Shown here piece after piece: positions 9,887 to 21,252 of a stretch of 64,000 bases of DNA. The notes below the pieces were generated by a model. The model searched no databases and was not told the DNA's origin. It saw only the letters and a program-made list of their open reading frames with translations. This stretch comes from Amoebophrya sp. A120. Its lineage: Eukaryota; Sar; Dinophyceae; Syndiniales; Amoebophryaceae. Position numbers and translations under genes: made by a program. Numbering within the stretch: position 1 is the first letter of the stretch; each line of letters begins with the position of its first letter. The stretch covers positions 626,398 through 690,397 of the forward strand of contig CAJINV010000006.1 of the NCBI GenBank assembly GCA_905178155.1, in the 5' to 3' direction.

Positions 9887-12800
9887 TCACTCGGAGGGAG
9901 GAGCTTCTCTTTCACCACTACGGCCATACGGGCGGGCTGTAGTCCATGCGGTGTCGAAACTTTCCGAAAGTTATCCTGAGTAAAAACGTCCCCACACCAG
10001 AGTTGTCATGCAGATCTGCATGCCAAAAAAGTTTGTTTGTCATGCGGAGCGCAATGAGAGGCATTTTCTAGTCGTGTTTTGGAATTTGTGATGCTATAAT
10101 CTGCATGATACACTAGATCTCTGATGCTGCTGAACTACCTAAACAGGATTACACTACGAGTAGAAACTTGTCATGCCAAATGACCAAAGCTGGCTGATTT
10201 GTCTAGCAGATTTCCCATCTTGACTCTGGTGTGGGGACGTTTTTACTCAGGATAAAAGGGAAGGAATTACCATGCTCCTTTTCTTATCCTTCTTCAGTGG
10301 CTTCTTTTCTGCTCTGCTCTTCGAATTTTTATCGTAAGGAAAAATCCCCCCTCCCCACACTGAAAGGTACTTTATGCTGTTGGAAATTTGTGATGCTGAT
10401 TTGTGGTCACAAATCTTGTCTGTCTTGCAAGAAGGCAAACCCAGAAGGCCCCCCGCATTGTGCGGGCGGTTTGAGATGCTGTTGGGCCTACAGCATCGGC
10501 TTTTGTCATGCTGACGCGCCTAGGCCGAAACTTCTCCACTCCGGCTTGATATGGGCCGGCAGTCCTACACTGCAAGACAGATCTGATTTGTGTACGCAAA
10601 TCCAGCATCACAAATGTCCTTTTCGATATGGGGAGGCGGGGGGATTTTTCCTTTGGATAATTTTTCGAGTTGGTTTCGCTTTCCCTTTCCTCCTCGTGCT
10701 GCAGATGATGATGAGCCCCACTTGTCGTTTTACTACTACTCCCCATCGTGCTGTTGCTGTTGCTGTTGGATTTATGCTCTTGTCCGGCGGATATCAAATT
10801 ATAAAAATGTCTGGGTCTGGAAGAGGAGAAGTTTGTTATGCACATTTTCCATGATCCATGATGTCTCTGTTGTATGCAATAGCATCACAGATTGTTTGAG
10901 CGCCTACCGATGGTGCGCGTCCTGCATGACACATGCCTTCTCCGCGTAGCCAATATATTGACTCCTCTTGCTGCTCATGCAATACAGATTTTTTTGAGCA
11001 TCCCGATGCAGCATCACAAATTTGTTTTCTTCCAGACCCAGACATTTTTACATTTGATAGCGGAGTGAAATTGATTTGAGCTCGAAGAACTCTTCGCCGG
11101 CACAGTGGGATGTATCAAATGTAAAAGTGTCTGGGTCTGGAAGAGTCATGGTGTTTTTGCATGACACAGAAGGTCTGGCATGGAACCTCTAGCATCACAG
11201 GTTTCGAGAAACTTCCGCCATGCCGAATCCGCGTGACAAGTCCCTCATTTTGGTGACAGAAAGTGGGCAGCTTTTGCTACCTATGCATGAGAGATTTTTC
11301 TGTGTTCTGAAATGCGCATCACAAGTTTGTATTCTTCCAGACCCAGACACTTTTGCAATGAATAGGATGATCGACGGTGCGAAACAAAAGCGGTTTCTCC
11401 TCTGTAGTGCTATCAACTGCTCATTCGTCTGGGTCTGGAAGATTCTGACACTTGTCATGCACGTTTTGCATGAGCCACGATGTCTGTGATGCATACCCTG
11501 GCGATACAGATTTTTTGAGGGCTTCTTGATGCCTATTCCGCATGACAAATGCCTTCTCAGTGTAGCAAAAATTGCATTCCCTTTGCTACTCATGCAATAC
11601 AGATTTTCTTGGAATCCAAATGCAGCATCACAAGTTGCACTCTTCCAGACCCAGACATTTTTACATTTGATATCTAGTGCTCTGGTCTGTCAGTTGCCTG
11701 CGTTGTTCAAAGGTGAAATTTGTGTAGCTCGGTGCCTGCACATTATCAAGCGGGGGAAAAATTGCCAGCAGGGGGTCAGCTTGTCCGTCCTGTAGTGTAG
11801 GCACTGGCGGTGGTCTACTTCCTTGTTGTAGTTCGTCCGGTTCTATTTGCATATCCCTCGCCCACTGGTAGAGTTTCACAGGCACTGGTCGTGGTGGTGG
11901 TGGGAATTTTCCTTCCTGTAACTGTTGCGCCGGCCTTACTTGCATATCCCTCCCCCACTGGTTCAGTTTCACCTGCCGCGCCTGCCCTGAGGGAGCAAGA
12001 GCAACACCGGAGGTTTATGGAAGTTGCGTAGCAGTCGCCAGGTCTGGGGAATATTTTTAGGGTGATGTCAAATGGAAAGAATTACGAAATGATTATTTAT
12101 ATACATTGATCAGGAGCCCCCCGCCTCCATGTGCCATTGATTTTGAAGCGGCAAAACGACTTTGATGCTCTACTACCTCCATTATGCCAAAGCAGAACTG
12201 GTACACGTTCATGCAAATATTGAACAAATCATATTCATTCCAAATTTCTGACAACCACTCTTGAAGATCCCCCTGGCCAACATCTCGCTTGCTTCCGCAT
12301 AACTTCGGCGCGACGGTTAGCACATGCGTCGTTGTCGCCAATCGGTCCGGCCTGGAGGACACTGCTTTACTATTCTGAATAGTACCGACTGCCGCCTTGT
12401 CAGGCACTGCGCGTTTGTACGACACGGCCCGGCCCGGCGGTTTTTTCGAAATAAGGCCGTGGACCTCCTTTCCTTTCCCCGGGGCCGGAAATATTGAACC
12501 GCCACCCACAGCGATCAGCTTCGTACTATCCTCGTCTACAACTCCGGCAACTGTTGCACGACGAGGACCTCCAGGGTCTTGTAGTTCTTCCGCCCCGGAG
12601 TCAGCAGCTTCTCGCGCAACATTTTCCGTAGAAGGCTCCTGTAGTCCCCCCGCGGGGGGGAAGGCCTTGTTCTGCATCATCAGTCTCGGGTTGGCGCGTA
12701 ACGCGGCCTGTAGCGTTTTCAGCTTCTCCACAGCCGTCTGCTCCTGTTTTGCCCGGATCTTGTCCGCTTTCCTCCCCGATCCTACAGAAGTTTTTGGCAG

Positions 12801-14979
12801 AATGCTTGCCGCCACGAGTCTCCGCTGGGCGCTGGCGGTTCTTTCTCGTTGCGGGGCCGCTGCGCGTATCAAATGTAAAAATGTCTGGGTCTGGAAGGGT
12901 ACAAACTTGTGATGCACATTTCAGAACACAGAAAAATCTCTCATGCATAGGCAGCAAACTTTCCCACTTTCTGTCACCAAAGTCAGGGATTTGTCATGCG
13001 GATTCGGCATGGCGGAGGCTTCTCGAAGCCTGTGATGCTAGAGCTTCCATGCCAGACCTTCTGTGTCATGCAGAAACAGCATGACTCTTCCAGACCCAGA
13101 CATTTTTACATTTGATAGCGCGGTGGTCCCGAGTACTATTTCCAGAGCGTGCCGTGGTCGGCGCTGAGCGTGCTCGAGGTATCGTGAGAAAAAAGTGTTT
13201 ACGGTTGCACACTCAGATGCAAGACCAGCAAGACAGACAACCTCTGTCATGCAGGAAACGCTTACCAGCGTCATTTCATTCGTGTTTTCCCTTGTAGTCT
13301 GCGCACTACAAGTTTTCTTTTGCATGCAGAGCAAATTTGTGATGCTGAAATTACATACAAATGTGTAGCTGTAACACTTTTTTCCTGTGATACGAGGGCT
13401 CCTCCGGGTAGTAATTTTCGTCGTGCTGCCCGAGGGGGGATGTCCTATGTAAAAACGCCCCCGAATTTTAAACCCGACTTGTGTGGTCATGCATCAAGTC
13501 TGCATGCCCAAAATGTTAGTTCTCATGCGCACCAGCAGCCCTAAGGACTTCATGGGCACCAGTAGCTTCTAATGACAAGTTGGAAATAAAATTCGTAGAA
13601 GAATCGCGGCGGCAATATTTTTCAACATGAGTACATTCTACTTACGAGCCCAAATTTGTCATGCGCAGCACCGAGAATCCCTGAGCCTGACTAAAGCAGA
13701 ATTCCGATTTTTGCCAATCGGGGTGGGGCGCTTTAGAAATAATACTCAGGATAGGTCCACGTCGGCGGTCGTTTGGTTTTTTACCTCGTTCTCCGCCTTT
13801 ATGGAATGCAAAAATGTCTGGGTCTGGAAGATTGCTAACGTGTCATGCATGTCTGACATGACTCAAGAATCTGTGATGCATGGGCACGAAGCTGTCTTCT
13901 TAACTGTCATGCAAAAACGCAGTTTGCCATGCGGAACACGCAACACAAAGGAGCCCAAAAATTTGTCATGCTTGGCTCCGTATTGCAGTAGAGCTCTCAT
14001 TCACTTTTAGCATTACAAGTTTCCAGACCCAGACATATTTGCAATGCATAGCCCTCTCAGAAGAGCCATAATTACACGCCCGGAGGAGGAAGACCGTCAC
14101 CACAATACCGGCCAGCAACAAAACAAACGCCAGCACGCCAGTAAGCGTGATACACGTCAGTGCTACTTTGTCCTCTTCCGGTTGTACTATTTTTGACCTC
14201 GCTGTGGTGGGCGGAGGCGTGGTCGTTCCCGTGGGAAGAACAGGATCATACGCTGCAGGAGCAGCCGTGCTCGCTCCCAGCAGCTGTGAAGACGTCGTTC
14301 CAGCACTTCCCTGCGGCTGTGGCGGGGGCGGTCCGTTCCCGCTCCCTGGTCGTGGAGATGCCGCTACTTCTAGCGGAGCGGATCCTGCTGCGGCTGTCGT
14401 TTCTGGCGGCGAAGTTGTAGACTCTGCAGCGGGGGTCCTTGCAGCCGGGGCGGCGGCCCTTGCGTCGGTAGTAAGAGTACTACCCGCTGTGTTGTTGACC
14501 ACCGGGGGAGAATCGTTAGAAGGCTCAGTGCTGGCTCCTTCGGTTGTAGAGATGAGGGGCGCATCAACTCCAAGTAACCCTCGCTGCAGGTCGGCCCGCA
14601 GGCTGGCTTCGTCAAGAATTGCACCGCTAGAAGCGTTATCAAATGCAAAAATGTCTGGGTCTGGAAGAATGCAAGGTTTGTCATGCACACTTTGCATGAC
14701 TCCTGAAGTCTGTGACGCATGCTCTGGCATCACAGATTTTGTGAGGGCTTCCTGATGCCTATACCGCATGAGAAATGCCCTCTCGCCGTGGCAAAAACTG
14801 GACCCCTTTTGCTGTTCACGCAATACAGATTTTTGTAGAATCCAAGTTCAGCATCACAAGTTGCATCCTTCCAGACCCAGACATTTTTGCATTTGATAAG
14901 CGTCGTAGTACCGGCCAATGCCGGCGGCAAGCTCTAGTAGGGCACTTGCTTCCCCTTCCAATGCTCCGGAGCTGCTGCT
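9887..14979 (-). CDS. 3' portion of a very large membrane-protein gene: Pro/Ser/Thr-rich region, transmembrane helix and basic tail
   Basis: Minus-strand exons ending at TGA 9889-9887. Read 5' to 3': an Ala-rich start (EASALLELAAGIGRYYD); a long Thr/Ser/Pro/Ala linker; a single strong transmembrane helix (LTGVLAFVLLLAGIVVTVFL); a basic tail; an ORF with QEWLSEIWNEYDLFNICMN; two copies of (V)KLNQWGRDMQ / KLYQWARDMQ about 35 residues apart; and a Ser/Lys/Glu-rich C-terminus. A GT-AG intron (11982-12104) links the last two parts in frame. The frame between the TM exon and the 12.1-12.9 kb exon is off by one when the elements at 13800, 13446, 13180 and 12869 are removed, so an extra splice or a sequence error lies there. 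The upstream join to the exons ending at 15628 (CAG|GTGAGC ... CTTCCAG|AGC) is plausible, not proven. Function unknown. Confidence 0.45.
9972..10254. mobile_element. Introner-like element, family D
   Basis: TATCCTGAGTAAAAACGTCC and inverse; imperfect repeat AAAGT/AAAGG. Excision joins PSLS|ESFD just before the stop codon of the large gene. Confidence 0.82.
10330..10659. mobile_element. Introner-like element, family B
   Basis: TATCGTAAGGAAAAATCCCC ... TTTTTCCTTTGGATA; target repeat ATTTT (10325-10329, 10660-10664). Joins ETNS|KNSK. Confidence 0.88.
10792..11059. mobile_element. Introner-like element, family A
   Basis: Target repeat GCGGA (10787-10791, 11060-11064). Joins QFHS|AGQE. Confidence 0.9.
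11113..11364. mobile_element. Introner-like element, family A
   Basis: Target repeat GGATG (11108-11112, 11365-11369). Only a 48-base exon separates it from the element at 10792. Joins TVDH|PTVP. Confidence 0.9.
11411..11675. mobile_element. Introner-like element, family A
   Basis: Target repeat AGTGC (11406-11410, 11676-11680). Joins TDQS|TTEE. Confidence 0.88.
12869..13117. mobile_element. Introner-like element, family A
   Basis: Target repeat GCGCG (12864-12868, 13118-13122). Lies in the stretch where the reading frame of the large gene is unresolved. Confidence 0.88.
13180..13392. mobile_element. Introner-like element, family K
   Basis: TATCGTGAGAAAAAAGTGTT and inverse ...CACTTTTTTCCTGTGATA; target repeat CGAGG (13175-13179, 13393-13397). 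Confidence 0.88.
13446..13753. mobile_element. Introner-like element, family D variant
   Basis: TATGTAAAAACGCCCCCG ... TAATACTCAGGATA; imperfect repeat TGTCC/GGTCC. Its right tip has decayed relative to other family D members, which may hide the true exon edge. Confidence 0.7.
13800..14050. mobile_element. Introner-like element, family A
   Basis: TATGGAATGCAAAAATGTC ... GCAATGCATA; repeat GCCTT/GCCCT. Follows the transmembrane-helix exon (GSSERA|). Confidence 0.82.
14637..14898. mobile_element. Introner-like element, family A
   Basis: Target repeat AGCGT (14632-14636, 14899-14903). Joins RYYD|ASSG. Confidence 0.9.
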
Positions 14980-15627
14980 CTGGAAGCGGCCGTCGCGGGT
15001 ATTGAACAGCTCGTGGACGACGGCTGCTATGCAATCTGAGCAAGCTGCGCTGGTGTAATAATCTTTTTAAAACCCGCCTACGTCACCCACGACCCGGGCT
15101 GCATGATAAAGAAAACAAAATAGCGCGCAGGCAGCACTACTCCAAAACGCACACGAGGCCGACCGGCTGCAGGCGCGCAAAAGGGCCTATGGGCTTTTCG
15201 CGTGGGTGCTTCGCTTAAGTGGCACGCCCAGGAGTTGCTCCCCCTTGGTGATCATTCACCTCAGCGCGCTTCCCCTGGGTCGTGCTTCGCTTAAGCCGGG
15301 CGGCGCTTAAGTCGTACGTCGGTGAAGCAGGGCGCTGCTTAAGTAGCGCGTCGCATAAGTCGTGCGTTGCCCAGGTCGTGCGTTGCCTAAGTCGTGCGTC
15401 GCATTTGTCGTGCGTCGCCTAAGTCGTGCGCCGCCGAAGTTAGTATTGCGTCGCCAAAGTAGTGCGCCGCCTAAGGAGTGCGTCGCTTGAGTCGTGCTGC
15501 GCCTACGCTTAAGTGCTTCGCCTAAATGCTTCGCCTAAATGCTTCGGCCAGGTGGCCGTGGTTTCAGTGGTTCGCCTAAGATCGTGGCACCTTCAGCCTA
15601 AAAAGTTACACCAGCACAGCCGCTCAC
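14980..15627 (-). other. Probable GT-AG intron carrying a degenerate minisatellite
   Basis: Donor CAG|GTGAGC at 15627 follows the exon VASAEGVEGIQ. The best in-frame acceptor is CTTCCAG|AGC at 14979; an alternative at 15063 leads to a TAG 12 codons later. If the alternative is used, the large gene ends here and a second gene starts downstream. Confidence 0.4.
15215..15590. repeat. Degenerate GC-rich minisatellite, unit about 16 bp (GTCGTGCGTCGCCTAA)
   Basis: About 20 imperfect head-to-tail copies, with variants such as GTCGTGCGTTGCCTAA and CTTCGCCTAAATG, fill the intron between two exon blocks of the large gene. Confidence 0.85.
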
Positions 15628-18600
15628 CTGAATACCTTCGACGCCCTCCGCACTGGCCACCTGGGACGAACCGGGAGCAGGCAGGCGCGGGAGGAAAAGC
15701 TTGGCCCGCTCCTTATTGTGAGGAAAAATGCCCCCTCCCCATATCGAAAGCGAAACTTGTGTTGCTGTATTTGAGTACACAAATCACATTTGTCTTGCTG
15801 GAGAGGACTGCAGACCCATATCAAGCCGGAGTAGAGAGGCTTTGACTTAGGCACTTAGCATGAAAAGCGTCCGTGATGTTGGCTCAACAGCATGACAAAC
15901 CGCCTCCATAATGGGACGGAAGCTGCTGCCCTTGTCTTCTTGCAACACAAACGTGATTTGTGACCTCAAATCAGCAACACAAATTTTCGAAAACCTACTT
16001 CTTCAATATGGGGAGGGGGGATTTTTCCTTGCGATACTCCTCGTCCTGTGGCGCGAGAAACTCCACCCACACGGGCGACAGGGGCTTTCCCTCCTTGAAT
16101 CGGGCCTGCGTGGTCTCCAGATCCGATACAGAGCTTTTCGCCGTAGGTTTCACAAAGAGCTCCCGGCCAAGTCTCAGTCGCTCGAGCCACAGCCGGCTGG
16201 CGGAGCTTTCAAAAATTCCCCCGGGTAGTAGAGCCGGGAGCACATCAGAAGCTGCAATGCGGGGCACCAACAAGAACTCCAATTCTAGTATCAAAATGAA
16301 AAATCCCCCCTCCCCATATCGAAACGAAGTTTCTGACGCTGAATTTGCTTACACAAATCGGATCTCTCTTGCAATAGAGGACTGCAGGCCCATATCAAGC
16401 CCGAGTCGGGAGGTGTTGGCCTAGGTGTTTAGCATGAAAAACGTCTATGCTGCAGGCCCAATAGCATCACAAACCGCCTACATAATGCCGCGGGGCCTGT
16501 GCGGTTGCCTTCTTGCAAGACAGAGGCGATTTATGGTCACAAATCAGCATGGCAAATTTTCCGAGTCGTGCCTTTTTGATATGGGGAGGGGGGATTTTTC
16601 CTCACAATATCTAGGGTCAGCCGCTCCGTGGCGTTGCCGGTGTAGCCGCTTGTGCGAAAACGTGCATGATCGTATAAAATGCAAATATCCCTGGATGTCT
16701 GGAAGGCTGCAACTTTCCATGCAGATTTTCCATGACCCATGAGGTCTGGAATGCCGGACCTAGCATGACAAACTCTGCGAGGTGGTCTCTGTCATGCCTA
16801 TCCTGCATGAGGAATCCCCTCCCAACTTGCTCCAAAGTGGACAGCTGTTGGCTGCACTCATGCAACACAGATTTTAGCATGATTCAGATTTAGCATCACA
16901 AGTTACCACCTTCCAGACCCAGACACTTTTGCACTTGATACTTCGGTCGAAAAAAGCCGCCGTGGCTCGTTGCGTTGGTATGTCAGTTGGATTCCGTACC
17001 TGCTTATGAATTGCAAATATGTCTGGGTCCTCTGGAAACTTGTGATGCGAGAGAGGGAATAGTGAAAACACTGCAATGCATTGCCCAGCATGACAAGTTT
17101 TGCCGCGGTTCTGAGGCGCGTTCTCCGCATTAGAAACTGCGTTTTTGCATGACAGGCAAGAGGAGCTCTTCGCGGCCACGCAATATTACAGAGCTCAGAG
17201 TCATGGCAGACTAGCATGACACCTCTCGCAAAAATCTCCCAGAGGACCCAGACAACATATTTGCATTTGATACTGGTTTGATTCTGTTTCACGTCTACCA
17301 GCTGTGCCACCGCAGCGTTTTGGCTTGTTTCCCTGGCAGCTCGCTCCAGAAAGCCGGGGCTGAACGTTGCGGGCCGGTGTCGAAAGGAGGAACTTGACGT
17401 TGTGGGGCGGCGCAAGTTATCAAATGTAAAAATGTCTGGGTCTGGAAGAATGCGCGATTTGTCGTGCAGCTTTTCCATGACCCATGACGCCTGGAATGCA
17501 GGACCTAGCACGACAGATTCTGTGCAATCTCTCTCATTCCTATCCTGCATGAGAAACTCCCCCCCGACTTGGTCAAAACTGGACGACTTTTGGTAATCAT
17601 GCAACACAGATTTTTATTGCATGCTTCAGATTTAGCATGACAAGTTGCATTCTTCCAGACCCAGACACTTTTAAATTTGATACAAGTCCGAAAAGTGCCA
17701 AGATATCGACTCGGAGGGAGTGCTGGTTGTAGGACTAGCTGTATCAAAAGGAAAAATCCCCCCTCCCCATATCAAAACGAAATTTCTGATGCTGGATTTG
17801 CGTAGACCAATCCGATTTGTCTTGCAGTAAAGCACTGCAGCCAGATCCTCGGCCTAGGTAGGGGCGCTGGGTCTAGTTGCTGAGCATTGCAAACGGCTGT
17901 CCCCGAGTCGCAACAGCATGCCAAATCGCTTCCATAATGGCGCGGAAGCCTCTGCGCTTGTCTTCTTGCAAGACAGACCTGATTTGTGCCCTCAAATCAG
18001 CAACACAAATTTTCGGACCCGTACCTTTTCGATATGGGGAGGGGGAGTTTTTCCTTCCAATAAGCTGCACGACCTCCACCACGCCTTGCTCGCCGGTCGT
18101 GAGCGGTTTGTATATCGTAAGGAAAAATCCCCCCTCCCCATATTGAAAAGGTACGTTTCTAAAAATTTGTGATGCTGATTTGAGACCACAAATCCTGCCC
18201 CTCATGCAGGAGGGCAAATTCAGAGACTTCGCCACGATATGCAGGCGGTTTGTAATGCCTGAAGGCCTATAGGGCAGACGTCTGCCATGCTAGGCCCCTA
18301 CACCAAAGGGCCTCCCCTGAGACTTACGATCTGCGTGCAGTCCTTTACTGCAAGACAAATGCGATTTGTGTACTCAAATACAGCAACACAAGTCTCGTTT
18401 TCGACATGGGGAGGGGGGATTTTTCATTTTGATATTGTAGGTACTGCAACATCTCGCCGGACACTGTGCGCAGCAGAAACAAAACCTCGCGGCCCCACCC
18501 GTCGACTAGCCCGGTGCTATAAATTGCAAAAGTATCGCACTCGTATAAATGCATTAATATAAATTTTCCCAGCATGAGAAATAAAATTTGTAGTGCGGAT

Positions 18601-21252
18601 TTACCTCAAGAAAAATATTTGTAATGCAAGACTTGCATTTATACGAATACGATACTTTTGCGCAGGATAGGTGCCGGTAAAATATGATTTTTGCCCGGGG
18701 GGTGATGTCCTCGTCGACGAGTCGCCGCGTGCAGTGCTTTTTTATGGTTGTGTCAGGATCGAAATCGTCAGAGTTGAAATTGTTTGTCATGCATAAAGTG
18801 CAACGCAGAAATTGCCTCTACTGCAGAGGACGCAAGGGAGGCAGATTGTAGTGCTGGCAAGGGTCGAGAATTGGGCTGCTGATTAGCATCACAGAGGGGA
18901 GCCCCTTTGCCCTAAACAGCATGACAAATTGGCCTCCCGTACGGACAAAATTTGTGATGCGCCGACTAGAAACTGTGGGTCTAATTGGTTTCGCTTTTAT
19001 GCATTACAAGTTATTTCAACTTTGACGATTTCATTTTCAATCCTGACGCTTCCATACTTCTTCTCCCGATAGTACACCGATTTTTCCCCCATTGTTCCGG
19101 CGGTAGTTCTATCCTGTGCAAAAGTATCGTACTCGTATTGCGATCATGCATTACAAATCTTTTTCTTGAGGCAGATCAGCATTACAAATTTTATTTCTCA
19201 TGCTGAGAAATTTGCAATGCATTTATACGAGTACGATACTTTTGCAGTTCATAAGTTCACCCGCCACAAAGACTCGGCTAAGCGTTCCTCTTGAAGTTTG
19301 ACGGCGACTTGCCCCAGTACCTCGTCATCGGGTACCATCCGTTTCGAAAGCGCAGCGGCCCGAGTCCCTATCAAAGAAGGGTCAGAAGGCGGAGGCGCCG
19401 GGTCGCTCGAGGCCCTATCAAATGCAAAAATCGATCTGGGTCTATAACAGGTCGCAACTTGTGATGCTGTCTGTGGATTCTAAAGAAAATTGTATTGCAT
19501 GACCAGCAAGAGGGGTCGGGTTTGTCCTACGTGGAGAGGGCATTTCTCATGCGGTCGAGGTATGACAAAGCCCTCTAAAGATCTGTGATGCAACATGTGC
19601 TACGGCATGCATCACAGACATCATGGCTCATGGAAAATATGCATGACAAAGCTAGAAATCACTTCCAGACCCAGACATTTTTGCATTTGATAGGCCCGTA
19701 GGGACGTCAACTTGCCTTCCAGATCGGGTTCAACAGCCACGTAAAACATATCCCACTGGGTCAGGAAAAGAAGGTGCGGGAAAAATTCCGCGCGAAAGGG
19801 CGCAACATCGCGTCGAATGGAATCGTCCCATACTGGATCTTTCACCATCACCATGGTGCGCCGCCGGCGCCCTAACAAGCCCTCACAAAGCCACGTCTGC
19901 AAGATAGGCATAGGCAACGACCACTTCTCGGGAACAACAAGTTGCCTATCTTGCGCCGCTCCCTGACCTCCATTGGTCATCACCACCTCTGGCGGAGAAC
20001 TGTCCTCGCAGCCGCCCTGAAAGACCACGTAAGCAGGGCTGCTCGGCGAGGTACTAGAGGCCCCCCCGGCGGCGCCTGGGCGGAAGACTTCTTGTTTACT
20101 TTGTTGTGCTACTCCATAGAAATTCGGCGCCCCGCTGCTCTCCTCCTGCTCCTCTGGCGTAGTAGCGGTCCTGCTGCGGATGATCTCCGCGCCGGAATAA
20201 CGCGAAGTACTAGAGCCCTATCCCGAGCAAAAACGGGGCCCCCCACACCCCCTACTCTTCACAAGATGGGAATAAATCTGCTAGACAAATCAGCACGCTT
20301 TGGTTCTTGTTGCGCATGACAGGTTTGGCCTCGTGGCGTAATAATCCTCGACTTAGCTATAGTTCAGCAGCATTACAGATCTAGCATTACATCATTGTGA
20401 AATTCGAGCATCATAAATTCCGAAACATGACTAGAAAGTGCTTCTCATGTTGACTATGGGGTCGTGTGGGCGCCGGTTTTAAATAGGATAAACCCTGTAG
20501 TTTGACCCCTTGTTCAACAAAAGACCACCACGCGCTCGACACGGGATTGATGGTGATTCGTTCCCCATATCGTAAGGAAAAATCCCCCCTCCCCATATTG
20601 AAAAAGCATCCTTCGGAGAATTTGTGATGCAGAGTTGTGGTCCCAAATTTTTTTTTTTTTGATTAGGCCCTCTTTCTCATTGTATTGTATTGTATTGTAT
20701 TGTATGGCATTGTGTGACGGCGGGAACGACACCCGCCCGTTGTGCTTAAAAATGCGCTCCCACGTCATTCATTAGTTTTTTGCTAGGAGGCCGGTGTGCG
20801 TTACTTAACATGTGAAATCTGATCTACGGGATCCAGCCTGTCTGAGCAGAACCGGGCCGACACAATATTTCACACAGTTAAGCAGAAGGCGCGGGTATCT
20901 TTGGCGTTTTTCCCGTCTGCACTTACTTACGTCGCCCGGTCTTGCAGGACTCTCGCCCTGTTGGCACTTGAGCATATTCCGGGTCCCAAATCATTTTTGT
21001 CTTGCAAGAAGGCAAGCGCTGAGGGATGAGCCGCATTATGGGTGCGATTTGTCATGCTGGTTGGCCTACAGGGCAGGCCTTTCCCATGCTATACAGCTAG
21101 ACCCGTGCGCTCCTAAACAGCCTAAGAACCTGGCCATAATAATTCCTTACAGCAAAACAGACCCCATCTGTGTACGCAAATCCAGCATCAGAAATCTCGT
21201 TTGGATATGGGGAGGGGGGATTTTTCCTTTTGATAGCCCAAGACCGACGCCT
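15628..21252 (-). CDS. Middle portion of the very large membrane-protein gene
   Basis: A chain of about 14 short minus-strand exons closes in a single frame when each element plus one target copy is removed. Order: INPVSSAWWSFVEQGVKLQG; a Ser/Thr/Glu-rich part; PILQTWLCEGLLGRRRR; VKDPVWDDSIRRDVAPFRAE; FFPHLLFLTQWDMFYVAVEP; DDEVLGQVAVKLQEERLAES; GWGREVLFLLRTVSGEMLQY; basic and Ser/Thr-rich linkers; ERLTLELEFLLVPRIAASDV; LWLERLRLGRELFVKPTAKS; and GKPLSPVWVEFLAPQDEERA. Stops are absent in the joined frame over about 500 codons, which supports it strongly. The mix of hydrophobic, charged and Trp-containing segments suggests a folded domain, but I recognise no family. The 5' join to exons above 21.95 kb is blurred by a composite insertion. 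Confidence 0.5.
15714..16036. mobile_element. Introner-like element, family B
   Basis: TATTGTGAGGAAAAATGCCC and inverse; target repeat CTCCT (15709-15713, 16037-16041). Joins PQDE|ERAK. Confidence 0.9.
16289..16609. mobile_element. Introner-like element, family B
   Basis: Target repeat TCTAG (16284-16288, 16610-16614). Joins ERLT|LELE. Confidence 0.9.
16673..16940. mobile_element. Introner-like element, family A (GGATGTCTGGAAGG subtype)
   Basis: Clear inverted tips but a poor target repeat (GATCG/CTTCG). Host exon about 58 bp. Joins FSTD|HARF. Confidence 0.78.
17005..17272. mobile_element. Introner-like element, family A
   Basis: Repeat CTGCT/CTGGT. Joins QNQT|RYGI. Confidence 0.82.
17418..17682. 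mobile_element. Introner-like element, family A
   Basis: Target repeat CAAGT (17413-17417, 17683-17687), the same 5-mer used by the family A insertion in RPL10. Joins HFSD|LRRP. Confidence 0.9.
17742..18062. mobile_element. Introner-like element, family B
   Basis: Target repeat AGCTG (17737-17741, 18063-18067). Joins GGRA|ASPT. Confidence 0.9.
18113..18434. mobile_element. Introner-like element, family B
   Basis: Target repeat TTGTA (18108-18112, 18435-18439). Separated from the previous family B element by a 50-base exon. Joins QYLQ|TAHD. Confidence 0.9.
18518..18669. mobile_element. Introner-like element, family C
   Basis: Target repeat GGTGC (18513-18517, 18670-18674). Joins YFTG|TGLV. 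Confidence 0.9.
18743..19055. mobile_element. Introner-like element, family E (GTGTCAGGATCGAAATCG tips)
   Basis: TATGGTTGTGTCAGGATCG ... CCTGACGCTTCCATA; imperfect T-rich repeat. Removing it plus five bases joins SGEE|GTAR in frame. Confidence 0.78.
19110..19253. mobile_element. Introner-like element, family C
   Basis: Target repeat AGTTC (19105-19109, 19254-19258). Joins LWRV|NYRR. Confidence 0.9.
19416..19692. mobile_element. Introner-like element, family A
   Basis: Target repeat GGCCC (19411-19415, 19693-19697). Left tip carries the variant ATCGATCTGGGTCTATAACA. Joins SLRA|SSDP. Confidence 0.88.
20219..20490. mobile_element. Introner-like element, family D variant
   Basis: TATCCCGAGCAAAAACGGGG ... 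GGTTTTAAATAGGATA; repeat AGCCC/AACCC. Joins KLQG|SSTS. Confidence 0.8.
20649..20981 (-). mobile_element. Polyadenylated retro-insert (SINE-like or retroposed transcript)
   Basis: Flanked by a 10-bp direct repeat GGTCCCAAAT (20639-20648, 20982-20991). On the minus strand it ends in a run of 12-14 A (the T run at 20647-20660), preceded by AATCA and a TACAA pentamer tract (20681-20705). Long A tail plus long target repeat is the signature of LINE-type retroposition. Its 5' end reads ATGCTCAAGTGCC; GCTCAAG matches the 3' end of the dinoflagellate spliced leader as I remember it, which could be chance. No ORF. Confidence 0.7.
20681..20705. repeat. TGTAT pentanucleotide microsatellite, 5 units
   Basis: Five perfect TGTAT copies inside the retro-insert, next to its poly(A) end. 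Confidence 0.95.

Larger units (their letters stand above)
20568..21235. mobile_element. Introner-like element, family B, disrupted by a retro-insert
   Basis: TATCGTAAGGAAAAATCCCC ... TTTTTCCTTTTGATA with repeat CCCCA/GCCCA. At 668 bp it is twice the normal family length because 333 bp (20649-20981) sit inside it between copies of GGTCCCAAAT. Without that insert it would be about 325 bp. Confidence 0.85.

Noticed and set aside
12093-12917. Taking the 275-codon ORF here as a complete stand-alone gene
   Set aside because: Its first part is element sequence (12869-13117). Its apparent end NVYK-stop coincides with a good GTATAT donor that joins in frame to downstream exons.
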